This document shows positions 18,222-27,110 of a stretch of 46,194 nt of DNA, piece by piece (the stretch's first letter is position 1; every line of letters starts with the position of its first letter). The notes under the pieces were generated by a model that was given only the letters and a program-made list of their open reading frames with translations, had not been told where the DNA came from and searched no databases. This stretch comes from Burkholderiaceae bacterium (lineage in GTDB: Bacteria; Pseudomonadota; Gammaproteobacteria; Burkholderiales; Burkholderiaceae_B): the NCBI GenBank assembly GCA_030728985.1, contig JANQYI010000044.1:1-46194 (forward strand). The letters are read 5' to 3'. A program made the translations under genes and the position numbers.

Positions 18222-19454
18222 TTATTCGTTTAAAGATTGAGGTGTCACGAGAGTTTTAGTGACACCCGCGCGGATCAAGCTAGCAATCTTCTCTTTGCCA
18301 TAACCCAACTCACGTAAAATTTCTTCGCTATGCTGTCCCAACATCGGCGCAGCACGACCTGCTTGCGGCTGACTCTCAGACCATGTCGTGGGCACATTCA
18401 CACGACGAATCCGCCCCTCAGAGGGATGATCTTCCCAATGAAAAAATCCAATCGCTTCGAGATGAGGATCTTCAAAAATTGTTTCTAAATCATGCAAGGG
18501 CATGGTCGGGATATCCGCTTTTTCCAAGAGGTCTAACCAGTCTTGCGTGCTGCGTTCAAGAAAAATTTTTGCGACTAAACCCTGCAAATCATTAATATGT
18601 TGCGTGCGAATACTCAAGCTTTGAAAGCGAGGATCGTTTTCAAAAATATTCGATCGTCCGATTGCACTAAAAAAAGAGGCCCATTGTTTATCGTTGTAAA
18701 TTACGGCACAGACATAACCATCCGATGTTTTATAGGGACGGCGTTCAGAGGCAAGCAAACGGGGATAGCCTGGCGGACCAAGCTGCGGATCAAAGGTCTT
18801 GCCGCCAATGTGGTCGCTCAGCAGATGACTAATCATCGTTTCAAACATCGGAATATCGATGCGCTGGCCGCGACCTGTTTTTTCACGGTGATACAGCGCG
18901 GCGCACAACGAAGAGGTAGCATACAAGCCCACCGTTCGATCCACTATATTGGAGGGCACATAACGCGGCACATCTGAACCGGCCTGTTTAATCAACGAGG
19001 GCAAGCCGATCGCACCTTGAATCAAATCATCAAAAGCCGGCTTATGCGCATACGGTCCGTCCTGACCAAAGCCAAAAGTACCCGCATACAAAATACGTGG
19101 ATTGATGGCGCTCACGACCTCATAACTCAAACCGAGCCGCGCCATCGCCTGGGGTCGTACGTTATAGAGCAAGATATCGGCCGTGGCGATGAGCTTTTTA
19201 ATCGCCTCCAGACCTTCGGGTTTTTTTACATCAAGCACCATGCCGCGCTTGCTGCGATTGACATGTAAATAGAGAGAGCCCATCCGCGGATGCAACATCG
19301 GTCCAACATCGCGCACCATGTCGCCTTGCGGAGACTCGACTTTGATCACGTCCGCTCCCATGTCGCCCATCAATTGGGCCGCATAAGGCCCCATCAAAAT
19401 AGAGGTCATGTCAATGACACGAATACCATCCAAAGGACCGACTGCTTTCGTCAT
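18222..19454 (-). CDS. CaiB/BaiF family CoA-transferase, candidate itaconate/dicarboxylate CoA-transferase
   Basis: The 410-residue class III CoA-transferase has LMGDMGADVIKVESPQGD near the N-terminus and the catalytic Asp172 in NIVDRTVGLYATSSL. FDDLIQGAIGLPSL and the C-terminal LGQHSEEILRELGYG are also standard. It lies directly downstream of a CitE-like lyase gene and upstream of acyl-CoA dehydrogenase and MaoC genes. This is the gene set of Pseudomonas itaconate catabolism, where the CaiB protein activates itaconate from succinyl-CoA. The family and fold are certain; the substrate is an inference from that arrangement. AAAGGA precedes the ATG. Confidence 0.88.
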   Translation of the reverse strand: MTKAVGPLDGIRVIDMTSILMGPYAAQLMGDMGADVIKVESPQGDMVRDVGPMLHPRMGSLYLHVNRSKRGMVLDVKKPEGLEAIKKLIATADILLYNVRPQAMARLGLSYEVVSAINPRILYAGTFGFGQDGPYAHKPAFDDLIQGAIGLPSLIKQAGSDVPRYVPSNIVDRTVGLYATSSLCAALYHREKTGRGQRIDIPMFETMISHLLSDHIGGKTFDPQLGPPGYPRLLASERRPYKTSDGYVCAVIYNDKQWASFFSAIGRSNIFENDPRFQSLSIRTQHINDLQGLVAKIFLERSTQDWLDLLEKADIPTMPLHDLETIFEDPHLEAIGFFHWEDHPSEGRIRRVNVPTTWSESQPQAGRAAPMLGQHSEEILRELGYGKEKIASLIRAGVTKTLVTPQSLNE

Positions 19455-19466
19455 GCCATCAATCCT

Positions 19467-20351
19467 TTAGGAGAGTTGCGCGGCGGCGATAATTTTTTTA
19501 GCGAGGCGCAAGTGCGGTGTATCCAACATTTTTCCATCCATCGTCGCGACACCGACGCTTGCACTGGCCGCGAACGCCGCAATCACGCGCGCAGCCCATT
19601 CTTGTGTGGCGGCATCGGGCGTCATCGCCTCGTTAATCACTGGCACTTGACCAGGATGAATCGCCGCTTTAGCAGAAAAACCATCGCGATAGGCCATGCG
19701 TGTTTCGCGCTTCAAAGCCTCCATGTTGTGAATATCAGTAGGGACGGTATCGATGGCTGGCACGCCCGCGGCAGAGGCGGCAAACAGGCAGAGAGAGCGC
19801 ACCAGATTAAAAGGGGAGGTCCATTCGGAGGAGCCCTCTTCTTTGTTGGTCAACGCCCCAATATCGCCCGAGAGGTCTTCTGCGCCCCACATCATGCCAG
19901 CAAGTCGTGAGGTCGCCCCCCGATATCCATTCAACCCGGCGAGCGAATCAGCCGTCTCCGTCACGATCGCGATGATCGAGGTCTGACAGTCAGAAGGCCC
20001 AAGCGGGTATAAGTGTTCAAAAGTATCCAGATAGGCAGACAACAGAGCGAGGTCGCTCGCGCCCGTCGACTTAGGCAACACCACGCCAGAGGGACGACAG
20101 GGCATCACCGCAGCCAAATCGGCGAGCGTCATTCCGGTCGTCAACGCATTGACGCGTACATAAAGTTCCGGAGTTTGGATACCAGCGCGTTTGATTTCAG
20201 TCAGAAACTTAACCAACTCCTCACGCCCTTCTTGTTTGCGAGAGGGGGAAACCGCGTCCTCCAAGTCAAAAATCAACACATCCGATCCGCTTTGCAAGGA
20301 TTTTTCCAGCTTGCGCGGACTATCGGCGGGCACAAACAGCAAAGAACGCAT
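19467..20351 (-). CDS. HpcH/HpaI (CitE-like) CoA-ester lyase, candidate citramalyl-CoA lyase
   Basis: The 294-residue product is a CitE-type TIM-barrel lyase. RSLLFVPADSPRKLEKS opens it, FDLEDAVSP provides acidic residues, ELYVRVNAL holds the substrate Arg, and MMWGAEDLSGDIGA supplies the Mg-binding Glu and Asp. Family members cleave citramalyl-CoA or malyl-CoA to acetyl-CoA and a 2-oxo acid. I chose ATG 20351, with GGAG seven bases upstream, over the GTG just before it. It heads the leftward CoA-ester set, 12 bases before the CaiB gene. Confidence 0.9.
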   Translation of the reverse strand: MRSLLFVPADSPRKLEKSLQSGSDVLIFDLEDAVSPSRKQEGREELVKFLTEIKRAGIQTPELYVRVNALTTGMTLADLAAVMPCRPSGVVLPKSTGASDLALLSAYLDTFEHLYPLGPSDCQTSIIAIVTETADSLAGLNGYRGATSRLAGMMWGAEDLSGDIGALTNKEEGSSEWTSPFNLVRSLCLFAASAAGVPAIDTVPTDIHNMEALKRETRMAYRDGFSAKAAIHPGQVPVINEAMTPDAATQEWAARVIAAFAASASVGVATMDGKMLDTPHLRLAKKIIAAAQLS

Positions 20352-20469
20352 CACTCATCTCCGTTGTTGACTCTGGGCATCACACATGCCTTTAATGTTC
20401 TGTTTCGAGTATAGCGTGACACGAAAAGCGAATCCGCAGACCTACCTCGGCTCTACCAAGAGGCACATA

Positions 20470-21036
20470 TCACTGCGCTGTGATCTTGGGTCCGGTGTAA
20501 TGCTCTGGCCACAATTTCGCCACGATTTCCTTGTCGCTGCCATATGCAAAACAACTGTCAATTTTGGTTGGGCGCCCATTGGCATCCAAAGTCTGTGGTC
20601 GTAAGCTTGTGACAGGCCACAAGGCTTGATAGGCTGTTGTCGCCATTGGCCCTAGCAGCTCCATCATATGCGTACAACCGGCAGCGCCTTTAAGCTTCTC
20701 TCTGACGAGCTTGGACCAGCCCGCCCCGATTTTTGCGCCAATCAGCGCTTGCAGCGAGGGCGATGCCTGGGTACAGACCACAAAAGGTGTCGAATCAGAG
20801 CTCGCCGCCACATCTTTGATTTCAAACCACTCATCGATGACAAGACGCACCCAGATATCATGGACCGGCTCACCCGGTTTACGTTCCGCCTGAGCTAAAG
20901 GCGATAGAAAAGGCTCGGTTTTGGTGTCAACAACACGACCCTCGATATCGTACAAGCCGTCAGACCTTCGGTAGGCTTTCATGACGATCTGACGTTGGTG
21001 GACCTCTTCGCGGTCGACGGTTTGGAGCAATGGCAC
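20470..21036 (-). CDS. DUF2889 domain protein
   Basis: The 188-residue product matches the DUF2889 pattern: an opening with REEVHQRQIVMKAYRRSDGLYDIEG, then VHDIWVRLVIDE, and CTHMMELLGPMATTAYQAL with a conserved Cys-Thr-His near residue 127. The function is unknown; family members often sit near aromatic or acyl-CoA catabolic genes in betaproteobacteria. The start is GTG at 21036, preceded by AGAGAG. It is monocistronic, 115 bases upstream of the CitE-like gene and divergent from lptF. The 115-base gap to 20354 shows nothing recognisable. Confidence 0.85.
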   Translation of the reverse strand: MPLLQTVDREEVHQRQIVMKAYRRSDGLYDIEGRVVDTKTEPFLSPLAQAERKPGEPVHDIWVRLVIDEWFEIKDVAASSDSTPFVVCTQASPSLQALIGAKIGAGWSKLVREKLKGAAGCTHMMELLGPMATTAYQALWPVTSLRPQTLDANGRPTKIDSCFAYGSDKEIVAKLWPEHYTGPKITAQ

Positions 21037-21236
21037 GGTATATCTCTCTAAAACAGACTCAGTGATTCAAAAAAAGTTTTAACTCAAACGATCTCCTTCT
21101 ATCTTACTGCGATGTCGCCTCAGTTGACTAACCGACTCTGCGCCTTGCGCCTGAAAAGGCTCATTGTGCTAAATTCATGGTGTCGGCGCTGTTTGCGCTG
21201 CAGCATTTTTTTTGATGCCATGCCGCATCGCGCACA

Positions 21237-22355
21237 ATGTCCTTATTTAAACGTTCCGTCGTCTCCGAAATCATCAACCACTTCAGCGTCGTTTTATCGA
21301 CGCTGATTGTTGTGTGGCTCAGCGTCATATTAGTTCGCCTGCTTGGCGAGGCCGCAGCAGGCCGTATTGGTGCGGATGTCGTGATCGGTTTGGCCGCGTT
21401 CACCACGATCGCCGCCCTTCCCATTATTTTGGCTGTTTCGATTTTTATTGGCGTCCTGACCACCATTACCCGCAATTTCAGAGAATCTGAGATGGTCGTG
21501 TGGTTTTCAAGCGGACTTTCACTCCTGAACTGGATCAATCCAGTGATGCGCGTGACCATCCCCGTCGCGATCCTGATCGCCTCCCTCACTATGTTTGGAA
21601 CGCCCTGGGCCAACCAACAAATCGGGGAGTACCGGGCCAGGTTTGAGTTGCGTTCTGACCTCTCCAAAATCACGCCAGGACAATTCCTGGAAACAGAAGG
21701 CGGTGCCCGCGTCTTTTTTGTCGAAGGTCCTAGCGTGCCGGACGGTCCACTCGGTCAAGTCTTTATGCGCATCATCGATCAGAATTGGTTGACACTCATT
21801 ACTTCCTCGTCAGCTGATACCGTTATTGAGTCCAATGGAGACAAATTTCTAGTTCTCGGTCCGGGGCAGCGTTACGACATCAAGCCAGGTGCACCTGAAA
21901 TGCGTCTTTCAAAATTTGACGCGTTCGGTGCTCGCATCGAGAGCAAAGACGGCGAAAAGTCGCTCGAAACCGCTCGCGAACGAACACTCGCTAGTCGGCG
22001 GTCCCGCCCAACCGCATTGCTTCTAACCGACAATGTGCCCTCCTCGCTGGGTCAGCTCATGTGGCGTCTAGCCGTTCCTCTCGCAGCACTGAGTCTCGCG
22101 TTGATGGCCATCCCGCTTGGTGCTGTAAATCCCCGCATGGGACGCTCTGGCGATCTGCTGATCGCGGGCTTGATTGCCATGCTTTATTTAAATCTAATCA
22201 ATATTTCCCAAGGCTGGATCATCAGCGGCAAGCTTTCTTTTAGTATTGGAGTCTGGCTAGTACACGGCGTCTTTGGTCTCTTTACCGTTGGACTGCTATG
22301 GCACCGCTTGCGCGTCAAACTCCCTAAACCCCCTGTCGTGCCAAGCGCGGCATGA
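21237..22355 (+). CDS. lptF: LPS export ABC transporter permease LptF
   Basis: The 372-residue product belongs to the LptF/LptG (YjgP/YjgQ) family. Membrane helices cluster near residues 15-120 and 265-360, with a periplasmic beta-jellyroll domain between them. The start [11 protein letters not shown] fits LptF. With LptG and LptB it extracts lipopolysaccharide from the inner membrane into the LptC-A-D bridge. In most proteobacteria lptG follows directly, but here an FKBP gene does, so lptG must lie elsewhere. The 200-base divergent gap upstream should hold its promoter; I saw only weak boxes there. Confidence 0.92.
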   Translation: MSLFKRSVVSEIINHFSVVLSTLIVVWLSVILVRLLGEAAAGRIGADVVIGLAAFTTIAALPIILAVSIFIGVLTTITRNFRESEMVVWFSSGLSLLNWINPVMRVTIPVAILIASLTMFGTPWANQQIGEYRARFELRSDLSKITPGQFLETEGGARVFFVEGPSVPDGPLGQVFMRIIDQNWLTLITSSSADTVIESNGDKFLVLGPGQRYDIKPGAPEMRLSKFDAFGARIESKDGEKSLETARERTLASRRSRPTALLLTDNVPSSLGQLMWRLAVPLAALSLALMAIPLGAVNPRMGRSGDLLIAGLIAMLYLNLINISQGWIISGKLSFSIGVWLVHGVFGLFTVGLLWHRLRVKLPKPPVVPSAA

Positions 22356-22377
22356 TCTTCTCCGTACAGGAAACAAT

Positions 22378-22725
22378 ATGAGCTCACTCGAAATCATTGA
22401 AGTCGCACCAGGAAGCGGTACCGAAGCCACAAAAGGCGCACACGTCACTGTCCATTACACCGGCTGGCTTCACGACGCAGCCGCACCTGAAAACAAAGGC
22501 GCAAAATTCGACAGTTCGCGCGATCGCGGCGATCCATTTGATTTTCCTCTGGGCGCCGGTCACGTCATCCGCGGCTGGGACGAAGGCGTTGCAGGCATGA
22601 AAATCGGTGGCAAACGCACACTAATCATCCCTCCCGAAATGGGCTATGGCGCGCGCGGTGCTGGTGGCGTGATTCCACCCAACGCCACGCTGGTCTTTGA
22701 TGTCGAGTTGCTCGAAGTCAACTAA
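22378..22725 (+). CDS. FKBP-type peptidyl-prolyl cis-trans isomerase
   Basis: The 115-residue single FKBP domain catalyses prolyl isomerisation. [37 protein letters not shown] and [28 protein letters not shown] are all standard. There is no signal peptide, so it is cytosolic. The frame is open further upstream, but ATG 22378 has AGGAAA in front and begins exactly where the family does. It follows lptF by 22 bases and ends at a strong terminator. Confidence 0.95.
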   Translation: MSSLEIIEVAPGSGTEATKGAHVTVHYTGWLHDAAAPENKGAKFDSSRDRGDPFDFPLGAGHVIRGWDEGVAGMKIGGKRTLIIPPEMGYGARGAGGVIPPNATLVFDVELLEVN

Positions 22726-22758
22726 TAGTTGGTCACTCCAGCAGGTTTAATCCAACCA

Positions 22759-22798
22759 TCCGGACACGCTCAAGATTGCGAGTCCGGAATTTTTTTAT
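22759..22798 (+). terminator. Rho-independent terminator after the FKBP gene
   Basis: TCCGGAC (22759-22765) pairs with GTCCGGA (22782-22788), with an inner CGC/GCG pair, followed by a run of T's. The hairpin overlaps the last codons of the minus-strand anti-sigma gene, so the two convergent units share sequence here. The minus strand lacks a T-run beyond the stem. Confidence 0.85.
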
Positions 22799-23012
22799 CT
22801 TTAGGATTTTCCATTCGATCCTGGTTGCGATCATCGGCACGACCTCTCGCATAGCCTCGAACGGCCTCGCGCAAAAAGTTCAACTGCTTTTCGTAGTTGC
22901 GACAGCCTCTGCACATCATGAGATGGGTACGCGTAGCCCATTTATCAGCGAAAGAAGGCTTTTTATCCTGTGCCTCGGATAAAAGCTGTGTAAGTTCAGC
23001 GCACGTTTTCAT
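22770..23012 (-). CDS. Zinc-finger (HC2-type) anti-sigma factor-like protein
   Basis: The 80-residue soluble protein contains HLMMCRGCRNYEKQ. With the N-terminal Cys4 (MKTCAEL) this gives the His-x3-Cys-x2-Cys zinc motif of ZAS-type anti-sigma domains. It has no membrane helix, so it would act in the cytosol by binding its partner sigma factor. The start overlaps the end of the sigma gene by four bases (ATGA), the usual arrangement for such a pair. The tail is charged and low in complexity. Because the sigma gene appears broken, this regulator may be without a partner. Confidence 0.85.
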   Translation of the reverse strand: MKTCAELTQLLSEAQDKKPSFADKWATRTHLMMCRGCRNYEKQLNFLREAVRGYARGRADDRNQDRMENPKDKKIPDSQS

Positions 23013-23520
23013 CTTTTCGTTTCCGTTTCAAACCATTTGATATTCAGACATTCACGCAAGCGCATGCGAGCGCGGTGCAAGATGACATTGAGATTCGTTA
23101 ATGTGATGTCCATTTCCTGACAAATCTCCTCGGTCGACATTTCTACAAACTCGCGCATCATGAAGGCGCGACCCTGCTTTGCGGGTAAATCATCCAAGCA
23201 GAGTTCAAAAACAGCCCAAAATTGGGTCTGACCCAAGGACTCCTGTGGATTCATCCACGTTGAAGGGCGCGAGTTGGGTTGCCAGTGGCCATTGGGTCGA
23301 AATGCGTCGGAAAAATCTTCCATTTCCTCGTCTTCCTGCAGCAGCACCCTTGCCTGTTCATGACGATATTTTTGGCGTAAAGCATCCGCGCCTCCTGAAC
23401 CACATCATCGGCTAAATGCGGATCCGATAGCTGTACTGTGGCAAAACGTAGCATTTGCTTGCGCAAATCCTGAAGAAAGGCGTCATTCGTAAGATCAGCC
23501 ACAGGTTCGTTCACGTTCAT
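23009..23520 (-). pseudogene. ECF-type sigma-70 family factor, disrupted by internal deletion and frameshift
   Basis: Two frames together make one sigma factor. From ATG 23520 the first encodes an N-terminal region ending LADDVVQEA at 23389, clearly sigma region 2.1-2.2. Directly afterwards, in another frame from 23386, DALRQKYRHEQARVLLQEDEEM begins, and this continues to 23009 with region 4 (LTNLNVILHRARMRLRECL). In intact relatives about 30 residues covering the rest of region 2 (2.3-2.4, -10 recognition) lie between VQEA and DALRQ. They are missing here and the frame changes, so translation would stop at 23251 after 89 residues. The ATGA overlaps with both neighbours are preserved. A true mutation and an assembly error are both possible. 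Confidence 0.78.
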
Positions 23521-24470
23521 GAGGACACCTGTCCCATGATGCGTGCGTAATATGAAATATACGCCTCCGACCCCTCGGGCCAATTATCGAGAAAGCGCGT
23601 GCGCCATTGCGCATGATCGTAAGGCACTGAAATCGCTGCGACCTCGACGCCATGAATCAGCGTTCGCTCAATGACGTTGAAACCGGGTAGCGTGGAGTTG
23701 TCAAATGGTGTCAGACTCACCCGGGTGATGACACCACAGAGCTGTCCTGAAAAATTAGGCATTCCTGCAGCGCCGTTATTAATCACAACGTTAACTCCTG
23801 CCTGGTGCGGACGCTGATGCAAAACAGGTTCACAGGTATGGCTCGACGCGAACACTTCGACCTGCGCCTGAGCAAAGGCTTCTCGCAACCAATCCGCAGA
23901 GATGGGATCCGAGGCTGTGGCGGCAAGCTCAGTGCGACTAAAACGCCAACCCGCCAAAGAATCCGCATCCCCATGCACGACACCGACCCGACAATCACCG
24001 ACCTTGTAGCGGGCGAACATCGGCAAAGCCTCCAAACGGACGGTGAGCTTTGGAAAGCGCGCGGCAGTTGATTTAAGACGGGCGTGAATCCGATTCGAAC
24101 GCTCGACCACTGCCGAATCAACCGAATCAGGATAGGCGCAACCACAACCGGCCTCCGCCCCCTCCACGCCTAATTCCGCTTCAACATTCCCGAGTACGGC
24201 ATCATGCTCAAGCACGCGAGACATCACCCACTGGAAACTATGATCGTCGACATTAAACCAATTAAAGTCACCGTTGAAACACACGCGCAGCTTGCCCATT
24301 TCCGAAACTACAAGCTTTTCGATGCAATCAAGCGCTTCGACATTGCCGTAAAGTCCTCCCACCACATAGAGCGTCTCAGTCTCGATTAGCGGCGCTGCGG
24401 CGATCGCAGAAGCGCCATAACGATATCGGAGAGGACAGCTACGGCCTGGGGCTTGTGGGTCATCCGTCAT
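23517..24470 (-). CDS. Metallophosphoesterase-like protein with degenerate metal site
   Basis: The 317-residue product follows the order of calcineurin-type phosphoesterase motifs. The first, usually D-x-H-GN, reads GGLYGNVEAL (38-47), with Gly and Tyr in place of Asp and His. Later blocks are NGDFNWF (66-72), VLGNVEAEL (92-100), VVHGD (His166, Asp168) and ASSHTCEP (His211). One metal site therefore looks lost, and the protein may be inactive, use one metal, or bind a ligand. The start at 24470 overlaps the ATPase stop by four bases (ATGA). It ends over the sigma-gene start, so it belongs to the transporter/regulator part of the arsenosugar-type operon. Confidence 0.65.
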   Translation of the reverse strand: MTDDPQAPGRSCPLRYRYGASAIAAAPLIETETLYVVGGLYGNVEALDCIEKLVVSEMGKLRVCFNGDFNWFNVDDHSFQWVMSRVLEHDAVLGNVEAELGVEGAEAGCGCAYPDSVDSAVVERSNRIHARLKSTAARFPKLTVRLEALPMFARYKVGDCRVGVVHGDADSLAGWRFSRTELAATASDPISADWLREAFAQAQVEVFASSHTCEPVLHQRPHQAGVNVVINNGAAGMPNFSGQLCGVITRVSLTPFDNSTLPGFNVIERTLIHGVEVAAISVPYDHAQWRTRFLDNWPEGSEAYISYYARIMGQVSS

Positions 24471-25294
24471 CGCGTCGTCTCCTGCATTGGAGCTTCGGAT
24501 CGTACAGAAAACGCAACGCGGAACTGATCCGAAGGACGACTGCAATCAGTCTGATAAAGTGCCAGTAGAGCACGATCTTCGACATCACCGACCGGAAGAT
24601 CAAAGGCGATCCTGCCTTGCCGCAAACCGATCACGCGATCCGCGATCAACGGCAACAAGCTCGTATTATGTACGACCGTTAACAAGGTCGCCCCACTCGC
24701 TGCCTGCACCAGCATTCGACATACCTCCACTGCGGCGGCGGGATCCAAAGCCGCGGTCGGCTCGTCCGCCAAAATCAATCGTGGTTGCTGCAATAACAAT
24801 CTGGCGATCGCAACCTTTTGTCGCTCACCACCAGACAAACGATCCGCACGCGTGTCTTTGTGTCCCAGCAAACCAACCCCTTGCAGCGCCTCGCAGGCCT
24901 GCTGGGTAATCCCATGGGGATAGAGTCGCAACCATGTGCGCCAACCCGATAGGCGCCCCAAAGCACCGATACACACATTGTCCAGAGCGCTGAGGCGCGC
25001 AACAAGATGCAAACCTTGAAAAACCTGCCCGACCTCACGCCTCCAGACGCGACGCGCACGACCACTCTGACTGCGGGAAGGCGAACGATCAAGCACATTG
25101 AGAGTGCCATGCGTAGGCGAGATCGCACCGGCAATCAAACGCAAAAGCGTTGACTTACCCGCACCGTTCGGACCCACCAGAGCGATTCGCTCGCCGGCGC
25201 TGACCTTGAGTGCGCCAATCTCTAACACGGTGCGTCCTTGGACGCTCCACAACACATCTTGCAACGAAATCACATTGGAGGTCATCGGACTCAT
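24467..25294 (-). CDS. ABC transporter ATP-binding protein, PhnC-like
   Basis: The 275-residue ATPase has Walker A GPNGAGKST (41-49), a Q-loop at GQVFQGLHLV, the signature LSGGERQKVAIARLL, Walker B LILADEPTAALD and a switch His in VVHNTSLL. It resembles the ATPases of phosphonate/phosphite importers. With the permease and binding protein just upstream it completes an import system. ATG 25294 overlaps the permease stop by four bases. The transported ion is not readable from this subunit. Confidence 0.9.
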   Translation of the reverse strand: MSPMTSNVISLQDVLWSVQGRTVLEIGALKVSAGERIALVGPNGAGKSTLLRLIAGAISPTHGTLNVLDRSPSRSQSGRARRVWRREVGQVFQGLHLVARLSALDNVCIGALGRLSGWRTWLRLYPHGITQQACEALQGVGLLGHKDTRADRLSGGERQKVAIARLLLQQPRLILADEPTAALDPAAAVEVCRMLVQAASGATLLTVVHNTSLLPLIADRVIGLRQGRIAFDLPVGDVEDRALLALYQTDCSRPSDQFRVAFSVRSEAPMQETTR

Positions 25295-26202
25295 GTCAGG
25301 CTCCGTCGGATACGACGACTCAAGGCATCAAAAGAAGTCACCAACAAAATGACGACCAGTAACACTGTCGCCAGTCGACCCCACTGGAACAGAGAAGTCG
25401 CCTCGGTGATCAGCAATCCCAGACCACCAGCGCCAATCATGCCAAGAATCGTCGAGTCACGAATATTGAACTCCCAGATATACAAATGACTCGATACGAA
25501 CTGTGGCAGCACTGCGGGCCAAATCGCGTTAAAAAAAACCTGGACCGGACCTGCTCCGACGCTTTGTACCGCATGCACGGCTTGCATATCGAGCGTCTCG
25601 ATCGACTCCGCGAATAGCTTGCCGTACGTCCCCATGGAGTGCAGGCCAATGGCCAGGATACCCGCGGTCGGCCCCAAGCCCACAATCCCCACCAAAACCA
25701 GTCCAAACACCAAGGTGTGGATAGAGCGCATCACATCAAGCACACCTTTGGCCAGCAACGCCAAAGGTTTGGGTGCGGACAAATTGCGCGCGGTTAATAC
25801 CGCGAGCGGAAGTGCCAAGACCGCACCCAGTAATGAACCCAGCGTTGCGATCGTGATGGTCGTCCAGGTGGCGCGCGCCAAACCAGCCAAATAGTCGAGC
25901 TCGATTTCCTGTCGATTTTCGACACGCAAGACACGGCCATCATCGCTGCGGTATTCGAGTGCGATGTCGCCAAACCAGACATCAAGAAAACTCGGATAAG
26001 AAAACTCTGAAGCAGTCTTGAGTAAATTCGCCCAAGGATTGCGACCGATCGACAGATCGCCGTCATGAATCAAAGACAACAAGCAGACAGCAATCAAAAC
26101 GACATAAATCAAAGTCAGCAGCAAAAATCCGACACGACCGCGCAGAAAATATTTTCCTGGTTGTCCGTCTGACATTGATGGATGCGTGTTGAGCGCTGAC
26201 AT
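25291..26202 (-). CDS. ABC transporter permease, PhnE-like
   Basis: The 303-residue inner-membrane permease has about six helices and a soluble insertion near residues 65-105 (SEFSYPSFLDVWFGDIALEYRSDDG). The core (LAGLARATWTTITIATLGSLLGA) and the coupling loop region (GMIGAGGLGLLITEATSLFQWG) are those of phosphonate-type permeases. I took ATG 26202; a TTG six bases earlier is also possible, and neither has a clear ribosome site, which suggests coupling to the binding-protein gene ten bases upstream. Confidence 0.87.
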   Translation of the reverse strand: MSALNTHPSMSDGQPGKYFLRGRVGFLLLTLIYVVLIAVCLLSLIHDGDLSIGRNPWANLLKTASEFSYPSFLDVWFGDIALEYRSDDGRVLRVENRQEIELDYLAGLARATWTTITIATLGSLLGAVLALPLAVLTARNLSAPKPLALLAKGVLDVMRSIHTLVFGLVLVGIVGLGPTAGILAIGLHSMGTYGKLFAESIETLDMQAVHAVQSVGAGPVQVFFNAIWPAVLPQFVSSHLYIWEFNIRDSTILGMIGAGGLGLLITEATSLFQWGRLATVLLVVILLVTSFDALSRRIRRSLT

Positions 26203-26211
26203 ATTCAATAT

Positions 26212-27090
26212 TTAACGCGGTCGCAACACACCCGTCGCCAGACCAGCGTCGCGGATTGGTTTATAAAACGTATTGTCACGCGTCACAAAGCCTGTGTAAT
26301 GCGCAGGCAAAAGGCGAGGTGACTGTTTCAATGCCGATCCGACCGACTCCAAGGCCTGTTGAAGTTGAGTCACAAAGTTTTTATCCGAAAAAAGTACCTT
26401 GCTTACCGCAAACGCGTCATTCGGCAAAGGATCGGACTGCCAAATAATTTTAGATTGCTCAGCCTTGATTAGACCCTGAGCGATCATCGCATTGCGGTTG
26501 CGATTGTAATCTGCTCCAGCATCCAGCACCCCTTGTGCGACTTGCGTCTCGATCGCCTGATGCTTGGTGTAGATCACCTTTTTAAAATACTTTTCCGGCT
26601 TGATACCCTGTGTCATAAAGAAATGAAGCGGGATCAAATAGCCCGAAGTGGAACCCTTGTCGCCAAACGCGAAGGTCTTGCCTTTCAGGTCCGCGATACT
26701 ATTAATGCCTGAGTTGGGGTGCGTCACGATAATGCCAAAATATTCAGGCTTATCGTCATAAAGAATCGTGGAAACCACCTGCGCACCCGCTTCATTGTTG
26801 GCTAAAACATACCCCCACGGACCCATCAGCGCCATATCCGTCTCGCCATTCGCGAGCGACTTGGCTAGCCCTTCCCAACTATCTACCGTACGCAATTCAA
26901 CGCGACGGTTGAGCTTAGCTGACAAGTACTCGGCCAAAGGCCGATAGGTCGCATCATTTTTTTCCCGGTCGGGCTGAAACATCCCCACACCAAATTTCAG
27001 CACAGGGCCGCGATCGACAGGCGACGCCACAGCAGTCACACTCGTCGCGAAAGCGATCGTAGTGAATAAATAAGCCAGCACTTTACGCAT
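26212..27090 (-). CDS. PhnD-like phosphate/phosphite/phosphonate-type ABC substrate-binding protein
   Basis: The 292-residue product has a signal peptide (residues 1-22, ending SVTAVASP) and a type II periplasmic binding fold. LKFGVGMFQPDREKNDATYRPLAEYLS, ETDMALMGPWGYVLAN and LKGKTFAFGDKGSTSGYLIP are PhnD-family landmarks; the last forms an oxyanion-binding loop (GSTSG). It would capture an oxyanion or organo-oxyanion in the periplasm. Given its place between DUF3047 and arsenosugar genes, an arsenic compound is an attractive but unproven ligand. AGGA precedes the ATG. Confidence 0.88.
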   Translation of the reverse strand: MRKVLAYLFTTIAFATSVTAVASPVDRGPVLKFGVGMFQPDREKNDATYRPLAEYLSAKLNRRVELRTVDSWEGLAKSLANGETDMALMGPWGYVLANNEAGAQVVSTILYDDKPEYFGIIVTHPNSGINSIADLKGKTFAFGDKGSTSGYLIPLHFFMTQGIKPEKYFKKVIYTKHQAIETQVAQGVLDAGADYNRNRNAMIAQGLIKAEQSKIIWQSDPLPNDAFAVSKVLFSDKNFVTQLQQALESVGSALKQSPRLLPAHYTGFVTRDNTFYKPIRDAGLATGVLRPR

Positions 27091-27110
27091 TCAGAATCCT
27101 AAAGTCTAAA

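Noticed and set aside
23009-23347. The C-terminal sigma fragment as an independent gene starting at GTG 23347
   Set aside because: Sigma-factor sequence continues upstream of that GTG in the same frame back to 23386, so it is the tail of one disrupted gene.
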